The notes below the pieces were generated by a model. The model was not told the DNA's origin. It saw only the letters and a program-made list of their open reading frames with translations, and made no database searches. DNA of 44,981 nucleotides from Akkermansiaceae bacterium (GTDB taxonomy: Bacteria > Verrucomicrobiota > Verrucomicrobiia > Verrucomicrobiales > Akkermansiaceae), in NCBI GenBank assembly GCA_015062045.1, contig SUVJ01000009.1:1-44981 (forward strand), in the 5' to 3' direction. Of the stretch, positions 16,843-24,517 are shown piece after piece (within the stretch, counting starts at the first letter, position 1; the number at the start of each line of letters is the position of its first letter). The position numbers were made by a program, and so were the translations under genes.

Positions 16843-16997
16843 GAGAGCGGATGATGGGATTCTACCCGCGCCCCTCGCCCTTGCCGGTGGCAAGGGTTCC
16901 CGACAGGAGGTGTCCTGTCGGCTCGGGGCCAAACTGCTCGCTTGCTCGCAGTTTGCCCACTCGTCGTGGGTTCGAATCCCTTGTGCACAAGCATGCA

Positions 16998-17039
16998 AAA
17001 CAAAAACGGCACATCTAACGATGCACCGTTTTTGTTTTG
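16998..17039. terminator. hairpin with T-runs, copy 2 (downstream of tRNA-Gly)
   Basis: This is the same hairpin as copy 1 with one T fewer, lying just past the 3' end of the first tRNA-Gly on the minus strand. It is the natural terminator of the tRNA-Gly pair. Confidence 0.65.
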
Positions 17040-17041
17040 AG

Positions 17042-17113
17042 AGCGGATGATGGGATTCGAACCCACGACATCAACCTTGGCAAGGTTGCGCTCTACCACT
17101 GAGCTACATCCGC
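17042..17113 (-). tRNA. tRNA-Gly (anticodon GCC), copy 1
   Basis: A 72-base cloverleaf on the minus strand: acceptor GCGGATG/CATCCGC, D arm AGCTCAGTGGTAGAGC, anticodon loop TTGCCAA, T arm GGGTTCGAATCCC, discriminator U as usual for bacterial tRNA-Gly. CCA is not encoded. It is identical to the second copy 26 bases away. Confidence 0.95.
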
Positions 17114-17139
17114 ATGGAGGCTTGCGCCTTGTTATGGAG

Positions 17140-17211
17140 AGCGGATGATGGGATTCGAACCCACGACATCAACCTTGGCAAGGTTGCGCTCTACCACTGA
17201 GCTACATCCGC
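17140..17211 (-). tRNA. tRNA-Gly (anticodon GCC), copy 2
   Basis: Sequence identical to the neighbouring copy. It is the promoter-proximal member of the pair, so both are probably made from one precursor that starts near 17251. Confidence 0.95.
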
Positions 17212-17257
17212 GTTATTTTATGTGGTAAGTGTCTGCCTTGGCGGCGAGGACGGGGAC

Positions 17258-17285
17258 ATTATACACGATTGGAGGAAGGAGTCAA
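17258..17285 (-). promoter_or_regulatory. tRNA-Gly promoter
   Basis: On the minus strand, TTGACT (17285-17280), a 16-base spacer and a perfect TATAAT (17263-17258) lie about 47 bases before the first tRNA-Gly. Confidence 0.75.
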
Positions 17286-17388
17286 GCCCTTTTTTGTGAA
17301 AAATGTGAGATTTTTTGCAAAGACGGAGAAAATAGCCGGGCAATAAGCTGTGTATCAAGCAAAATGAGGGAGCAAAAAAAGTTTTGGC

Positions 17389-17417
17389 TTGCAAGCCGGT
17401 GTGTAGCTTGCTAAACT
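17389..17417 (+). promoter_or_regulatory. candidate promoter of the ankyrin lipoprotein gene
   Basis: TTGCAA, a 17-base spacer and TAAACT end 12 bases before the ATG at 17430, predicting a leader of about 6 bases. The rest of 17212-17388 shows nothing beyond the tRNA promoter. Confidence 0.45.
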
Positions 17418-17429
17418 GCGGGCGTAGTT

Positions 17430-18473
17430 ATGAAGTCAGCAGGTAATCACATCATTATATCCGCAGTGCTGAGTGCATTGATGCTCAGCTCTTGTGTGTT
17501 GCAGCGTCAAATGATAGCCGAGGATGCGGCAGCAGTGCGCAGTTTGCGTTCTATGGGGCTTATAGACAAAGCGGAAGATGTGAACGCTAAGCGTTTACCC
17601 AGTGGGGCAACGCTGTTGATAGATGCGGCTGAGAAGGGGAATGTGGCATTGGTGGATACGTTGATTCAAGCGGGAGCGAATCCCGATGGCAGGGGGTATT
17701 CTATCAACGCAGTGCCGCTTACACGCACGCAATCTGCGGAGGTGGTGGCGTCTTTAATTAAGGCGGATGCGGATGTAAACATTGCGGATGATACGGGTAC
17801 AACCCCATTAAGCCGTGCATTGAGCACCAATAATAAAGCGGGGGTGGAGCTGTTGCTGAAAGCGGGTGCCGGTGTAACGCCGGATGCCCCCGCAGATTCC
17901 CCCTTGCTGGTGGTGAGGGATGTTGCAACTGCCACGCGTTTGGTGGAGCTTGGGGCGGATGTGAACGGAGCCTCTGCCCGCGGGGTGACGCCGTTAATGC
18001 GTGCGGTTGCCAGAAATAATGAGGCGTTGGTGCGTTTTTATTTAGAGAAGGGGGCAGATGTAAAAGTGGCAGATGCCGCGGGTAATACGGCGTTGCATGG
18101 GGCAAGGTCTGCGGCAGTGGTTAAGTTGTTGTGTGAGGCCGGGGCAGACCCGGCTGCCGTGAATGCTAAGGGCGAGACGGCTCTATTTGATATTTTGCAC
18201 ACGCCGGCAACGGTGCAGGCTTTGGTGGGGGCGGGGGTGCCGCTCAATGTTATATCCAGCGCATCCGGCATGACGGCTTTGCTGGCCATGCTGGCCGATG
18301 AACGTGAGGATGATGCCGCTATTTTGTGTTTGATACGTGCCGGGGCAGATGTGCAGGTGCGTACCCCCAAGGGGGAAACCGCGTTGCAGTTGGCTCAACA
18401 GCGCAAAACAAAACGCCGTGTAGCTATCATTCGAGCACTGATTCAACGTGGTGCTAAGAACGCGGCTCAATAA
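17430..18473 (+). CDS. ankyrin-repeat lipoprotein
   Basis: A 347-residue protein with a lipoprotein signal peptide (lipobox LSSC, Cys about residue 22) and roughly eight ankyrin repeats filling the rest. The repeat pattern is plain in GATLLIDAAEKGNVALVDTL, TPLSRALSTNNKAGVELLL, TPLMRAVARNNEALVRFYL and similar lines, each ending in GADVN-like turns. Ankyrin repeats bind other proteins; as a lipoprotein it should face the periplasm or the surface. It stands alone with its own promoter and is followed by a second promoter before the deacetylase gene. The partner is unknown. Confidence 0.88.
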   Translation: MKSAGNHIIISAVLSALMLSSCVLQRQMIAEDAAAVRSLRSMGLIDKAEDVNAKRLPSGATLLIDAAEKGNVALVDTLIQAGANPDGRGYSINAVPLTRTQSAEVVASLIKADADVNIADDTGTTPLSRALSTNNKAGVELLLKAGAGVTPDAPADSPLLVVRDVATATRLVELGADVNGASARGVTPLMRAVARNNEALVRFYLEKGADVKVADAAGNTALHGARSAAVVKLLCEAGADPAAVNAKGETALFDILHTPATVQALVGAGVPLNVISSASGMTALLAMLADEREDDAAILCLIRAGADVQVRTPKGETALQLAQQRKTKRRVAIIRALIQRGAKNAAQ

Positions 18474-18507
18474 CCGCACCCTACTTTTTCTATGACGGCA
18501 AAAGCGG

Positions 18508-18536
18508 TTGCCAAAGTGGGAAGAAAGGGGTAGAAT
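18508..18536 (+). promoter_or_regulatory. promoter of the polysaccharide deacetylase gene
   Basis: TTGCCA (18508-18513), a 17-base spacer and TAGAAT (18531-18536) lie 22 bases before the ATG at 18559. The ORF-track start at 18508 falls on this promoter, which argues against that start. Confidence 0.55.
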
Positions 18537-18558
18537 ATGCCGAGATAACCTTTTTCTG

Positions 18559-19458
18559 ATGATGAAACGTTTTATCCCGGTTTTGATAAGCTTGGTGTTG
18601 GCTGCTTGTTCTACACAGCAGCAGCAAAAGGATGATACCCCAGATGTACTGTTGCCGCCTAAGGAGCAACCCACAACACCCGGCCAAACCATACCCCAAG
18701 TGAAACCGGCTGTTCCGGATAAGCCTTTTAAACCGGCTATGCCGGGGCTGAGGGTGTCTTCCGTCAGTGTGCCCGGTAAGTATGTAGCCATTACATTTGA
18801 TGACGGCCCCAGCTCCTCTTTAACCCCGCAGGTGTTAGATATTTTGAAGCGCCATGGTGCCAGTGCCACTTTCTTTGTGTTGGGTGACAATGCAGCGCGT
18901 AACCCGTCTATCTTGGCGCGAGCCGTTGCAGAGGGGCATGAGATTGGCAACCATACCTATTCTCACATCAAGATGACCTCTGCCTCTGCAGAGACAATCA
19001 GCTCCGAGATTTCTCGTACGGCTGCCGTGATTGAGTCTGCCACGGGGCGTAAAGCCAAAGTGATGCGTCCGCCGTATGGGGCAACCAATGGCAATATTGT
19101 CAATAATATGTATAACAATTACGGCATGCGCAGTATTTTGTGGAATATAGATACGCAAGATTGGCGGCATCCCGGTGTTGGGGTGGTGGTGCAGCGTGCC
19201 GTGGGTGGCGCAAAACCCGGTTCTATTATTTTGTTGCATGATATTCACTCCTCTACCTTAGCTGCGGTGGAGGGGATTGTAACCGGTCTGCAGGCTCGCG
19301 GGTTTAAGTTGGTGACGGTGTCTCAGTTAATAGAAATGGGCCGCCAAGCGGCTCAGCAGCCTGCAACCCCGGCAGCAGAGCCGACAACTCCTGCCGTGCC
19401 TGCACTTGCGCCCGGTGCCGCAGGTGCTGCTACAATTAGCGGGACTGCCTCCTTGTAA
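18559..19458 (+). CDS. polysaccharide deacetylase lipoprotein (NodB domain)
   Basis: A 299-residue envelope enzyme: lipoprotein signal (VLAAC), a Pro/Thr-rich linker, then a NodB/CE4 domain that removes N-acetyl groups from GlcNAc polymers, probably peptidoglycan. Motifs: TFDDGP (residues 79-84, catalytic base and metal Asp), HTYSH (metal His pair), RPPYG, LWNIDTQDW, and LLHD near the end (catalytic His). These are all the active-site residues, so it should be active. The tail is an Ala/Pro/Thr-rich low-complexity segment. The start was moved from the ORF-track 18508 to the tandem ATG at 18559, which gives a proper signal peptide. It may modify the wall against lysozyme. Confidence 0.88.
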   Translation: MMKRFIPVLISLVLAACSTQQQQKDDTPDVLLPPKEQPTTPGQTIPQVKPAVPDKPFKPAMPGLRVSSVSVPGKYVAITFDDGPSSSLTPQVLDILKRHGASATFFVLGDNAARNPSILARAVAEGHEIGNHTYSHIKMTSASAETISSEISRTAAVIESATGRKAKVMRPPYGATNGNIVNNMYNNYGMRSILWNIDTQDWRHPGVGVVVQRAVGGAKPGSIILLHDIHSSTLAAVEGIVTGLQARGFKLVTVSQLIEMGRQAAQQPATPAAEPTTPAVPALAPGAAGAATISGTASL

Positions 19459-19477
19459 TGATTTTTGTGTGTGAATC

Positions 19478-21007
19478 ATGAAAAAATCCAATATCGGTAA
19501 GGTTTACTTGGTAGGGGCGGGGCCGGGAGACCCCTCGTTGATGACGCTCAAGGGTCGTACTCTGATAGAGCAGGCAGATTGCTTGGTGTATGATGCCTTG
19601 GCTAACCCTGCCATGCTTGCATGGGCTACTGCCTCCTGCAAAAAGATTTATGTGGGTAAGCGTGCCAATCAACACGCCATGCCGCAACAAAAAATCAATG
19701 AATTGCTGGTGCAGGCTGCCGCAGAGTATCAATGTGTGGTGCGTTTAAAAGGAGGGGATCCGTATGTGTTCGGCCGCGGTGCGGAAGAGGCTGCTGCTTT
19801 GCATGCTGCCGGGGTGCCGTTTGAAGTGGTGCCGGGTATCAGCTCTGCCATTGCAGGCCCGGCGTATGCCGGTATACCGGTGACCCACCGCGCCTGTTGC
19901 ACGCAATTTACCGTTTTTACTGCTCATGAGGATGCGGATAAGACGGAGTCTACCTTGGATATTCCCGGTATTGCTGCGGCTAAGGGTACTAAGATCATGC
20001 TCATGGGCATGAGCCGCTTGCGCCGAACCCTGGAGGCCTTGATGGCTGCCGGGCAGGGGGGAGATGTGCCTGCTGCCGCTATTCAATGGGCGGCTACGGC
20101 GCGCCAGCGCAGTGTTAAATCTACCGTTGCCGGCTTGGCGGATGCCGTGGATGCTGCCGGACTTGGTGCACCTGCCGTTGTGGTTATCGGGGATGTTGTA
20201 ACCTACGCAGATTCGCTGGATTGGTATACAACATTACCGCTTTTCGGCAAGCGCATTGTGGTAACCCGCACGCGAGAGCAAGCCGGCGAGTTGTCTGCCG
20301 CGCTGGCTGCCTTGGGGGCAGATGCCATGGAGCTGCCCACCATCCGCATTGTGCCGCCTACCGACAGAAAAGATTTTGCGGCTGCTGTGGTGGATTGCCC
20401 GCGTTATGACTGGTTGGTGTTCTCCAGCCCCAATGGTGTACGCAAGTTCTTTGAGGCATTCTATGCCGTGTATGAGGACATACGCGAGATTGGCGGTGCC
20501 CGCATTGCTGCTGTTGGTCCCGGCACTGCCGCAGAGCTTAAAAAGCACGGTTTGATGGTAGATATCATGCCCCAAAAAGCCGTGGCGGAGGAGCTTGTGG
20601 CAGAGTTTGACCGCAAGGGCGATGAGTTTGGCGGTGTTGCCAATGTTACTATGCTTTGGGTTCACAGTGAAAAGGGCAGAGATGTTGTATATAAGGAACT
20701 GATGAAACGCCAAGCCATTGTGGATGAATGTATAGCCTATAACACCGTGCCCGAGACAGAAGACCCCGCCGGCACCTGCGCCCGCTTGGCGGATGAAGGG
20801 GCGGATGTCATTACCTTTACCAGCTCCAGCACGGTAAAGAACTTTATGGCTTTGCAAATCCCGATTCCGCAAAACTGCAAAATTGCCTCCATTGGCCCGG
20901 TTACAACGGCTACGCTGCGCGAGTTCGGGCTGGAGCCCCATATTGTCAGCCCCATGCATAATATACCGAGTTTGGTACAAGCCATAGCAGATTATTTCCG
21001 TAAGTGA
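19478..21007 (+). CDS. cobA-hemD: uroporphyrinogen-III C-methyltransferase / uroporphyrinogen-III synthase fusion
   Basis: A 509-residue two-domain enzyme of tetrapyrrole synthesis. Residues 1-245 are the SAM-dependent CobA/SUMT domain (VGAGPGDPSLMTLKG, VVRLKGGDPYVFGRG, VPGISSAIAGPAYAGIPVTHR), which makes precorrin-2 for sirohaem or cobalamin. Residues about 255-509 are HemD (KRIVVTRTREQAGELS, FSSPNGVRKFFEAF, ITFTSSSTVKNF), which closes the ring to uroporphyrinogen III. Such fusions are known in several phyla. The hemA gene follows immediately; its ORF-track GTG even overlaps this stop codon. No hemB or hemC lies in the window. Confidence 0.93.
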   Translation: MKKSNIGKVYLVGAGPGDPSLMTLKGRTLIEQADCLVYDALANPAMLAWATASCKKIYVGKRANQHAMPQQKINELLVQAAAEYQCVVRLKGGDPYVFGRGAEEAAALHAAGVPFEVVPGISSAIAGPAYAGIPVTHRACCTQFTVFTAHEDADKTESTLDIPGIAAAKGTKIMLMGMSRLRRTLEALMAAGQGGDVPAAAIQWAATARQRSVKSTVAGLADAVDAAGLGAPAVVVIGDVVTYADSLDWYTTLPLFGKRIVVTRTREQAGELSAALAALGADAMELPTIRIVPPTDRKDFAAAVVDCPRYDWLVFSSPNGVRKFFEAFYAVYEDIREIGGARIAAVGPGTAAELKKHGLMVDIMPQKAVAEELVAEFDRKGDEFGGVANVTMLWVHSEKGRDVVYKELMKRQAIVDECIAYNTVPETEDPAGTCARLADEGADVITFTSSSTVKNFMALQIPIPQNCKIASIGPVTTATLREFGLEPHIVSPMHNIPSLVQAIADYFRK

Positions 21008-21030
21008 TACACCGTGATAGAGAGATGCAA

Positions 21031-22083
21031 ATGTATTGCCTGGGGTTAAATCACCGCACGTCTCCCTTGGCAATAAGAGAGAAATTTGCCGTTGCCAAAC
21101 GGCACATGCAACAAAGCAATGCTGAGATTGCTGCCTTAGCCGCTGTGCAGGAGTGCGTACTGCTCTCCACCTGCAACCGTACAGAGCTTTATTATTGGAC
21201 ACAAGATGCCCAAGCCGCATACGCTGATATTATGGGCTATTTTCTCGGTACGGTGGTAGAAGAGGCCGAGAAAAAACAATTATCTGCCTGTTTTTATTGC
21301 TACGAGGGGGCGGCGGCTTTGCGCCATTTGGCGAGAGTAGCTGCCGGCATGGACTCTATGGTGATTGGCGAGACGGAGATTTTCGGCCAGCTGAAGGATG
21401 CCTACAGAGAGGCCTTGGCGGCAGATGCTACGGCATATTACGCCAACCGCACATTCCAGCGGGTGTTTACGATTGGCAAAAAAGTGCGCACGGAAACGCG
21501 CATTACCAGCGGCCCCACATCTATTGGTGCAGCCGCCGTGCAGTTGGCAGGCGATTCTTTGGGTGGCTTGAGCGGCGCAAAGGTGCTGATTGTGGGTGCA
21601 GGAGACATTGCACGCAGTACGGCTCAAAGCTTGTGCTCCCGTGGTGCGGAGGGCATTTTTGTAGCCAATCGCTCCTATGAACGCGCAGTGGATTTGGCGC
21701 AAAAGGTAGGCGGTAAAGTGATTCGCTTTACTGAGTGGGTGCCTTATCTGGAGCAAATAGATATTGTCATTGTATCGACCGCATCCCCGGTGTATGTGGT
21801 GGTGCCATCTGTGCTTCAACAGGCTCAGGCTGCAAGAAACGGTCGCCCCCTGTTCCTTATTGACTTATCTGTACCCAGAAACATTGACCCTGCCTGTGGC
21901 TTGTTGCCCGATGTTTATTTGTATGATACGGATACCCTGCAACGCATTGCCGAAAACTCCCACCATGCTCGCTGTGGGGAAATTGAACGGGCAGAGCAGC
22001 TGATAGACGCTTGGGTGCATGAAAATTTGGCAGATTTGTTGACCCCGCGTATGCATTTTGATGAAAAATTAGAAAAAAATTAG
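21031..22083 (+). CDS. hemA: glutamyl-tRNA reductase, short C terminus
   Basis: A 350-residue enzyme that reduces Glu-tRNA(Glu) to glutamate-1-semialdehyde, the first step of C5 haem synthesis, using NADPH. Motifs: GLNHRTSPLAIREKF, the catalytic Cys in STCNRTELYY (Cys48), GETEIFGQLKDAY, SGPTSIGAAAVQL, and the NADPH loop VGAGDIARSTA. Start choice: the ORF-track GTG at 21004 overlaps the upstream stop; ATG 21025 and ATG 21031 are both possible, and 21031 has AGAG at a good distance and the family start. E. coli HemA has 418 residues; this one stops soon after the NADPH domain, so most of the C-terminal dimerisation region is missing. Confidence 0.92.
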   Translation: MYCLGLNHRTSPLAIREKFAVAKRHMQQSNAEIAALAAVQECVLLSTCNRTELYYWTQDAQAAYADIMGYFLGTVVEEAEKKQLSACFYCYEGAAALRHLARVAAGMDSMVIGETEIFGQLKDAYREALAADATAYYANRTFQRVFTIGKKVRTETRITSGPTSIGAAAVQLAGDSLGGLSGAKVLIVGAGDIARSTAQSLCSRGAEGIFVANRSYERAVDLAQKVGGKVIRFTEWVPYLEQIDIVIVSTASPVYVVVPSVLQQAQAARNGRPLFLIDLSVPRNIDPACGLLPDVYLYDTDTLQRIAENSHHARCGEIERAEQLIDAWVHENLADLLTPRMHFDEKLEKN

Positions 22084-22145
22084 AATTTTTTGAACAAAAA
22101 ACAGTTCGTGACTGTCTATTCTAATGTAGTTTTTAATCGCGCAGT

Positions 22146-22739
22146 ATGAGTAACAAAAAAACAAGTGGCACAAATCTTACCGAGGATGACATTATCAGCC
22201 TGCTGGCTGAATTGAGAATGGAACCGCACCCTGAGGCTAATTTTGAAGACAGATTTGTTCACGATTTCAAAGAAAGAGTTGCTACATACGCCGTAACGCG
22301 TCCTGCCCGTAAAGTGCTTTGGGAGCATATTCTGCTGCGTTTAACAGGTATCGGCAAAATGAAATGGGCATGCGGTGCTACCACCTTGGGCGTTGGCGTT
22401 CTGGCTGTGGGGTTTCTCTCTTGGCCTTCTGACGATGCCTCGGAATCACAGCGCGTTGCTCCGGCTATCGGCTCTGCCAGAGTTGTCTCCAAAACGGCCC
22501 CGATAGTTGACCCGAGGGATGTCATTGTGAGCTCTTCTTTGGAGCTGGAGTCTGCTACTTGTATTTTGCCTGCTCAAGTGAATCCGGTGTTCGGGACTAA
22601 TCCTTCATATTCCTCTTTCGAGAACAATACCCATGTTTTTGATTCTGCGATAAATCCTCGCACCCTCCGAACAGTGCCTCAACAAATAACGCTTCCTGTC
22701 ATTGACTCCGGCGCTACGGTGGTGCCGTCAATGTTCTGA
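22146..22739 (+). CDS. single-pass membrane protein of unknown function
   Basis: A 197-residue protein with a cytoplasmic N-terminal part (about 1-75), one transmembrane segment near residues 76-96 (CGATTLGVGVLAVGFLSW) and a 100-residue Ser/Pro/Val-rich periplasmic tail. The N-terminal LRMEPHPEANFEDRFVHDF resembles the short helices of some anti-sigma factors, but no sigma factor gene is adjacent and no zinc motif is present, so this is only a topology comparison. It lies 62 bases after hemA and opens a four-gene run of envelope proteins. Confidence 0.65.
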   Translation: MSNKKTSGTNLTEDDIISLLAELRMEPHPEANFEDRFVHDFKERVATYAVTRPARKVLWEHILLRLTGIGKMKWACGATTLGVGVLAVGFLSWPSDDASESQRVAPAIGSARVVSKTAPIVDPRDVIVSSSLELESATCILPAQVNPVFGTNPSYSSFENNTHVFDSAINPRTLRTVPQQITLPVIDSGATVVPSMF

Positions 22740-22908
22740 GATTTCTTCCTTTTACCATAAAAACGGGCATGGAGCTTTTGCTTTATGCCTTTTTTCGTGA
22801 GCGGATACAGGGGGTATTACATAATTATCCTGAAATAATTATACCAAAAGGTGTAATTCAATGATTCCGTTCTTGATTGTGACCGTCATTTGTGCTATAT
22901 AATTGCAC
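22740..22908. promoter_or_regulatory. intergenic region with promoter TTGATT-N17-TATATA
   Basis: No gene fits here. TTGATT (22873-22878), a 17-base spacer and TATATA (22896-22901, overlapping TATAAT) put the start of transcription at about 22908-22911, right at the GTG of the next gene. An ATAATTAT sequence occurs twice near 22820-22845. Confidence 0.5.
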
Positions 22909-24477
22909 GTGGAAAAGGAATGTACGAGATGTCATAAAATGTTCCGGGCTTCGACGGAAAGCCAGGATGTGTGTCCGGCGTGCTTAAATGATGAATTCGG
23001 CTCCGGGGTGGCAGCAAAAGATTTCGGGAGAGAGGCATTTATTAAAGAGAACAGCGCAGCCATGCGCCGGCAGCAGGCTCGTGCCACCAGGTTAAGCAAG
23101 AATTTTCGTTCTGCCACGGCCTATAATTTGATTGGCATGCTCAGATGCGGGCTTGGCGTTATCCTGTTCATGATTTGTGTGCTGTTGTTCCTGATTTCCG
23201 ATGGGGATCAAATGACATTTCTCAATCAATTAGATTACACCTATCAGCTTTGTATTTCCCTGGGCACGGCTTTAATCTCAAGCCTGTTGTTGCTGCCGTC
23301 TTTTACTCGTCACAAAATTGTTGTGGCCTCTTTTTGGGTGATTATGTTATCCATGGGGGCTACAATGCCCTCCATGTGGCATTTTAAGGTGCCCAATGTC
23401 TCAGACTATGAGCCGGAGACCGCTGAGGAGAAGCCGGGGGATGATGCCGCGTTGACGAGTGGTCGCCACCTTACGGATGCAGATTTGGCGTACTTCAACG
23501 AGCTGAAGGAATCTCGTACCCGCGGGGTGCATTATTCCGTTTTTGTGCGTTGTGATTTAGTTAAAGAGGATGTTGCAGAGGGGATTATTTCATTTGGCAG
23601 AATGGAGCAGCCCACACGCAACCTTATTCGTACCTCTCTCTCTCGCTTGATGAAGGGGGCTAAGGTGGAGATTAATAACAGTGCAGACGGCAGTGGCGTT
23701 ATTTTCACCGTGGTTAATGTGCCGGATGAAAGAAAAAACATAAGCTCTATTCTGAATCGCTACGGGCGTGTATATTACAGTGAACCGGCAGAGGGTATCT
23801 ATGAGCTGTTGCTGGAGCCCGATAAAGTAAAAATCGGGGATGGGTATGATGCTGCTGTTATGTTAGACCCGTTGCACCCGTCTTTTGCAGAGTTGAATAT
23901 GAAAGCCCTGCGCAGTTTGGATGCCGAAATTGTGCGTGCCGCGGCTTCTCGTTTGGCGGAGGCTAACGTGAACCGCCTGCGTAACGATATTGCCGTGCGT
24001 ATCATTGAAGCATTACAGCAGCCTTGGGAGTCTGAGGCGGATACCTATAATGCATTGGCTGAGGCTTTGGTTGTGTATGCGCCGCATGGTATGCCGCAAG
24101 TTGCGGATATACTTTGGCGGTATTTCCAAAATAATATACGAGCCGGGCGCGGTGTTTCTCAACGCGTAGCTGTTCGTTTGGCTCAAGAAGCACCGGATAA
24201 AATGAAAACGCCTGTGCTTAAGTTATGGCAAGCTAACCCCACGGCGTGGAATGAGGTAGCCGGCGTGCTCGTGGAGTTTATGGAGCCTTATATGATTGAA
24301 CAATTGACAAAGAAAAATCTGAGTGTAAAAGATTTGACTCATGTCATGAACTACTTGCAGTCTTATGGTACGAGCAGAGCCCTGCCGGCTCTTCAACCAT
24401 ATGTGGAACACGGCGATAAAGCCATCACCCGTAAAGCCTCTAACACGATAGATTCTATCAAGGGAAGGGGTAAATAA
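22909..24477 (+). CDS. zinc-ribbon membrane protein with C-terminal HEAT-like repeats
   Basis: A 522-residue protein I do not recognise. It begins with a zinc-ribbon: two CxxC pairs in CTRCHKMF and CPACL, about 20 residues apart. Three hydrophobic segments follow (about residues 75-97, 107-125 and 128-150). A soluble mixed region with Asp/Glu-rich stretches comes next, then a helical C-terminal part (about 320-520) with HEAT/ARM-like pairs such as RSLDAEIVRAAASRLAEA and AITRKASNTIDSIKG. No in-frame ATG lies upstream before a stop, so translation must start at TTG 22903 or GTG 22909, or at ATG 22939, which would cut off the first CxxC. The GTG is favoured. It probably works with the two genes downstream. 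Confidence 0.7.
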   Translation: MEKECTRCHKMFRASTESQDVCPACLNDEFGSGVAAKDFGREAFIKENSAAMRRQQARATRLSKNFRSATAYNLIGMLRCGLGVILFMICVLLFLISDGDQMTFLNQLDYTYQLCISLGTALISSLLLLPSFTRHKIVVASFWVIMLSMGATMPSMWHFKVPNVSDYEPETAEEKPGDDAALTSGRHLTDADLAYFNELKESRTRGVHYSVFVRCDLVKEDVAEGIISFGRMEQPTRNLIRTSLSRLMKGAKVEINNSADGSGVIFTVVNVPDERKNISSILNRYGRVYYSEPAEGIYELLLEPDKVKIGDGYDAAVMLDPLHPSFAELNMKALRSLDAEIVRAAASRLAEANVNRLRNDIAVRIIEALQQPWESEADTYNALAEALVVYAPHGMPQVADILWRYFQNNIRAGRGVSQRVAVRLAQEAPDKMKTPVLKLWQANPTAWNEVAGVLVEFMEPYMIEQLTKKNLSVKDLTHVMNYLQSYGTSRALPALQPYVEHGDKAITRKASNTIDSIKGRGK

Positions 24478-24481
24478 TGAT

Positions 24482-24510
24482 TTGAATAAGTATTAGACTA
24501 ATTTTATTTT
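24482..24510 (+). promoter_or_regulatory. promoter of the transglutaminase-like gene, predicted leaderless
   Basis: TTGAAT (24482-24487), a 17-base spacer and TATTTT (24505-24510) are followed by seven bases and then the ATG at 24518, so the transcript should begin at or one base before the start codon. Confidence 0.5.
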
Positions 24511-24517
24511 ACGCACT

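Larger units (their letters stand above)
16735..17058. repeat. duplicated block of tRNA fragments, terminators and hairpins
   Basis: Two 33-base identical copies (16749-16781 and 16948-16980) contain a plus-strand tRNA T arm (GGGTTCGAATCCC). Each is followed by a second shared segment (16798-16862 and 16995-17058) that holds a hairpin terminator and the 3' end of tRNA-Gly in minus orientation. In the first copy the tRNA-Gly sequence breaks off after the T loop; in the second it continues into the intact gene. Between the copies lie three perfect hairpins: CCCTTGCC/GGCAAGGG (16878-16896), CCGACAGGA/TCCTGTCGG (16900-16921) and CAAACTGC/GCAGTTTG (16930-16955). The ORFs here are by-products of tRNA sequence and are not called as genes. 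Confidence 0.75.

Noticed and set aside
16739-17050. 103-residue ORF (and minus-strand partners) in the tRNA zone
   Set aside because: The protein-like repeats (GFESP, KTKTAHLTMHRF) are translations of tRNA T arms and terminator hairpins, not coding sequence.
16735-17058. CRISPR array or prophage attachment site
   Set aside because: Only two repeat copies, no spacers of even length, no cas or integrase gene. An old att-type duplication is possible but unsupported.
16414-17430. Chromosomal replication origin
   Set aside because: The strand switch is suggestive, but no DnaA boxes or origin-linked genes were found by eye.
20234-21220. 328-residue minus-strand ORF opposite cobA-hemD and hemA
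   Set aside because: Shadow of two well-conserved enzymes; its sequence has no recognisable domain.
22084-22145. Frameshifted continuation of hemA or a terminator
   Set aside because: No frame continues the HemA C-terminal sequence. The ACAGT/ACTGT hairpin is short and lacks a T run.
22146-22739. Anti-sigma factor call
   Set aside because: Only the topology and a short helix resemble one; no sigma factor neighbour and no zinc-binding motif.
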